A DNA stretch of 51,703 nt, taken from Nitrospirota bacterium. GTDB taxonomy: Bacteria > Nitrospirota > Thermodesulfovibrionia > Thermodesulfovibrionales > UBA6898. The stretch lies in contig SCQH01000062.1 in assembly GCA_004321925.1 (NCBI GenBank), positions 1 to 51,703 of the forward strand. Reading direction: 5' to 3'. The notes below the pieces were generated by a model. The model was not told the DNA's origin, made no database searches, and saw nothing but the letters and a program-made list of their open reading frames with translations. Position 1 is the stretch's first letter, and each line of letters opens with the position of its first letter. A program made the translations under genes and the position numbers. Shown in pieces: positions 50,916 to 51,703 of the stretch.

Positions 50916-51671
50916 TTATCTCTTTTCCATCGCCTCCCTGAGAAACGCGGCAGTTTCCTCATGCCCATTTTTCAGGGCAAAGTCCATGGCCGTCTTGCCG
51001 TCCTTTGTCCTGATGTTCACATCCGCCCCGCGTTCGATGAGAAGCTGCACACATTCATCATTGCCGTTGCCGGCTGTCAGGTGAAGGGGCGTCACACCCT
51101 CGGTGGTCGCAGCATTGATCTGTGCGCCCTTGTCCAGAAGGATCCGGAGCAGGCCCATATTGCCGTTCAATGCCAATCCGTGCAACGCCGTTTCACCCTT
51201 CTTATCTTTTTCGTTTACATTGGCGCCTTTGGAGATCAGAAACAGGACTATATCGCCAGCGTCCTCCCTGGAAAAATAATCCATGGCGGCATATCGAAAT
51301 GGAGTAAACCCGATTTTGTTCTTCTCGTTGACCCTTGCGCCTTTTTCAACAAGGAGCCGCACGATATCAAGATACTGCCTGTAGGCTGCCTCGTGAAGTG
51401 CCGTGGACCCCAGATAATCCTCCCTGGCCCCGATTTTGGCCCCCTTTTCTATAAGGAGACGGGCAATATCAGGATGCTCAAGCTGCAGGGCCAAAATAAG
51501 CGCTGGGGAATCACCTTCCCTGGAATTTACGTTAGCGCCCTTTTTGAGGGCACTGCGCACGGCATCAATATCGCCCTTGCCTATTGCATCGGTTAAGGGA
51601 TTGGCAAAAACCGCGCTGCTGAAAATAAGACAGCTGACAGCAAGCATAATTATGGTGCGTGTTGCCTTCAT
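50916..51671 (-). CDS. Exported ankyrin-repeat protein
   Basis: 251 residues, complete. A signal peptide ends near VFANP. About six ankyrin repeats follow (for example GSTALHEAAYRQYLDIVRLL, GETALHGLALNGNMGLLRIL, GVTPLHLTAGNGNDECVQLL). Ankyrin arrays bind other proteins; a periplasmic one may have an envelope partner or inhibit an enzyme (inference). A purine-rich AGGGGG precedes ATG 51671; the promoter lies beyond the window. Confidence 0.88.
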   Translation of the reverse strand: MKATRTIIMLAVSCLIFSSAVFANPLTDAIGKGDIDAVRSALKKGANVNSREGDSPALILALQLEHPDIARLLIEKGAKIGAREDYLGSTALHEAAYRQYLDIVRLLVEKGARVNEKNKIGFTPFRYAAMDYFSREDAGDIVLFLISKGANVNEKDKKGETALHGLALNGNMGLLRILLDKGAQINAATTEGVTPLHLTAGNGNDECVQLLIERGADVNIRTKDGKTAMDFALKNGHEETAAFLREAMEKR

Positions 51672-51703
51672 CGTTGTTCCCCCTGATCTTGAGTATCTTT
51701 CCC

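Noticed and set aside
50642-50968. 108-residue minus-strand ORF containing repeat copy B
   Set aside because: It overlaps the 3' end of the ankyrin gene, has no ribosome site and shares only the 59-bp repeat with copy A, where the frame is closed. Kept as a repeat or remnant and not as a gene.

Overview
This 51.7 kb window looks like chromosomal DNA from a GC-rich, Gram-negative, didermic bacterium with an anaerobic or microaerobic, environment-sensing lifestyle. It carries a TonB-dependent receptor, outer-membrane barrel proteins, lipoproteins with lipoboxes, Tat and Sec signal peptides, three separate proteins with CxxCH haem c motifs, an SCO-type copper chaperone, a 2[4Fe-4S] ferredoxin and an unusually high density of signal-transduction genes. 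The gene style (PAS/HisKA/receiver hybrid kinases, DUF4178/SPFH/SpeE cluster, IPTL-CTERM-like tail) would fit a Nitrospirota or deltaproteobacterial-type lineage, but this is inference; no rRNA or other phylogenetic marker is present. I saw no tRNA, rRNA, CRISPR array, transposase or phage gene.

Layout. 1-1.4 kb: the end of a collagen-like protein and an unrecognised protein. 1.5-8.1 kb (minus): a tight operon encoding an SPFH/GYF_2 protein, a double DUF4178 zinc-ribbon membrane protein, a 46-residue membrane peptide, a DUF350 protein, a membrane-fused spermidine-synthase-like enzyme and a Tat-exported FAD amine-oxidase-like enzyme. This is the clearest multi-gene system in the window and resembles the polyamine/envelope-stress neighbourhoods described around DUF350 and PspA families. 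8.3-16 kb: dxs (isoprenoid synthesis), a zinc-binding-domain chemoreceptor, a lipoprotein, a haem c-containing diguanylate cyclase and a COG2509-type flavoprotein. 16.1-16.2 kb: a small inverted-repeat element. 16.3-21.2 kb (plus): a receptor-YfiR-hybrid kinase operon in which the YfiR gene seems to start with CTG. 21.3-26.9 kb: a protoglobin-PsiE fusion, an RNase Z-like hydrolase, a Cache-domain chemoreceptor and an OFA-type transporter. 27-31.4 kb (minus): two PhnD-like binding proteins followed by a hybrid kinase, with no transporter genes.

31.8-39.5 kb: a mono-haem protein with thrombospondin-like repeats, a nitroreductase, a PAS/GGDEF diguanylate cyclase, and an SCO plus cytochrome c/periplasmic-binding-protein fusion operon. 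39.5-42.4 kb: a ferredoxin with a CRP/FNR-like site, a protein with the N-terminal domain of type II secretion/pilus ATPases, and several small unknown genes. 42.6-51.7 kb (nearly all minus): exported and envelope proteins, namely a two-copy P-domain/IPTL-CTERM-like protein, a TPR-barrel/FecR/lipoprotein operon, another lipoprotein, a Cys-rich EF-hand protein and an exported ankyrin protein. A 59-bp repeat occurs twice in this last part.

How it works together: the window is mainly about sensing and the envelope. There are two chemoreceptors, two GGDEF enzymes both with apparent I-sites, two hybrid kinases with apparent dedicated periplasmic input proteins, and several likely redox or gas sensors (haem c, protoglobin). 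Promoter, operator and terminator calls were made by eye from hexamer spacing and inverted repeats and should be read as candidates.
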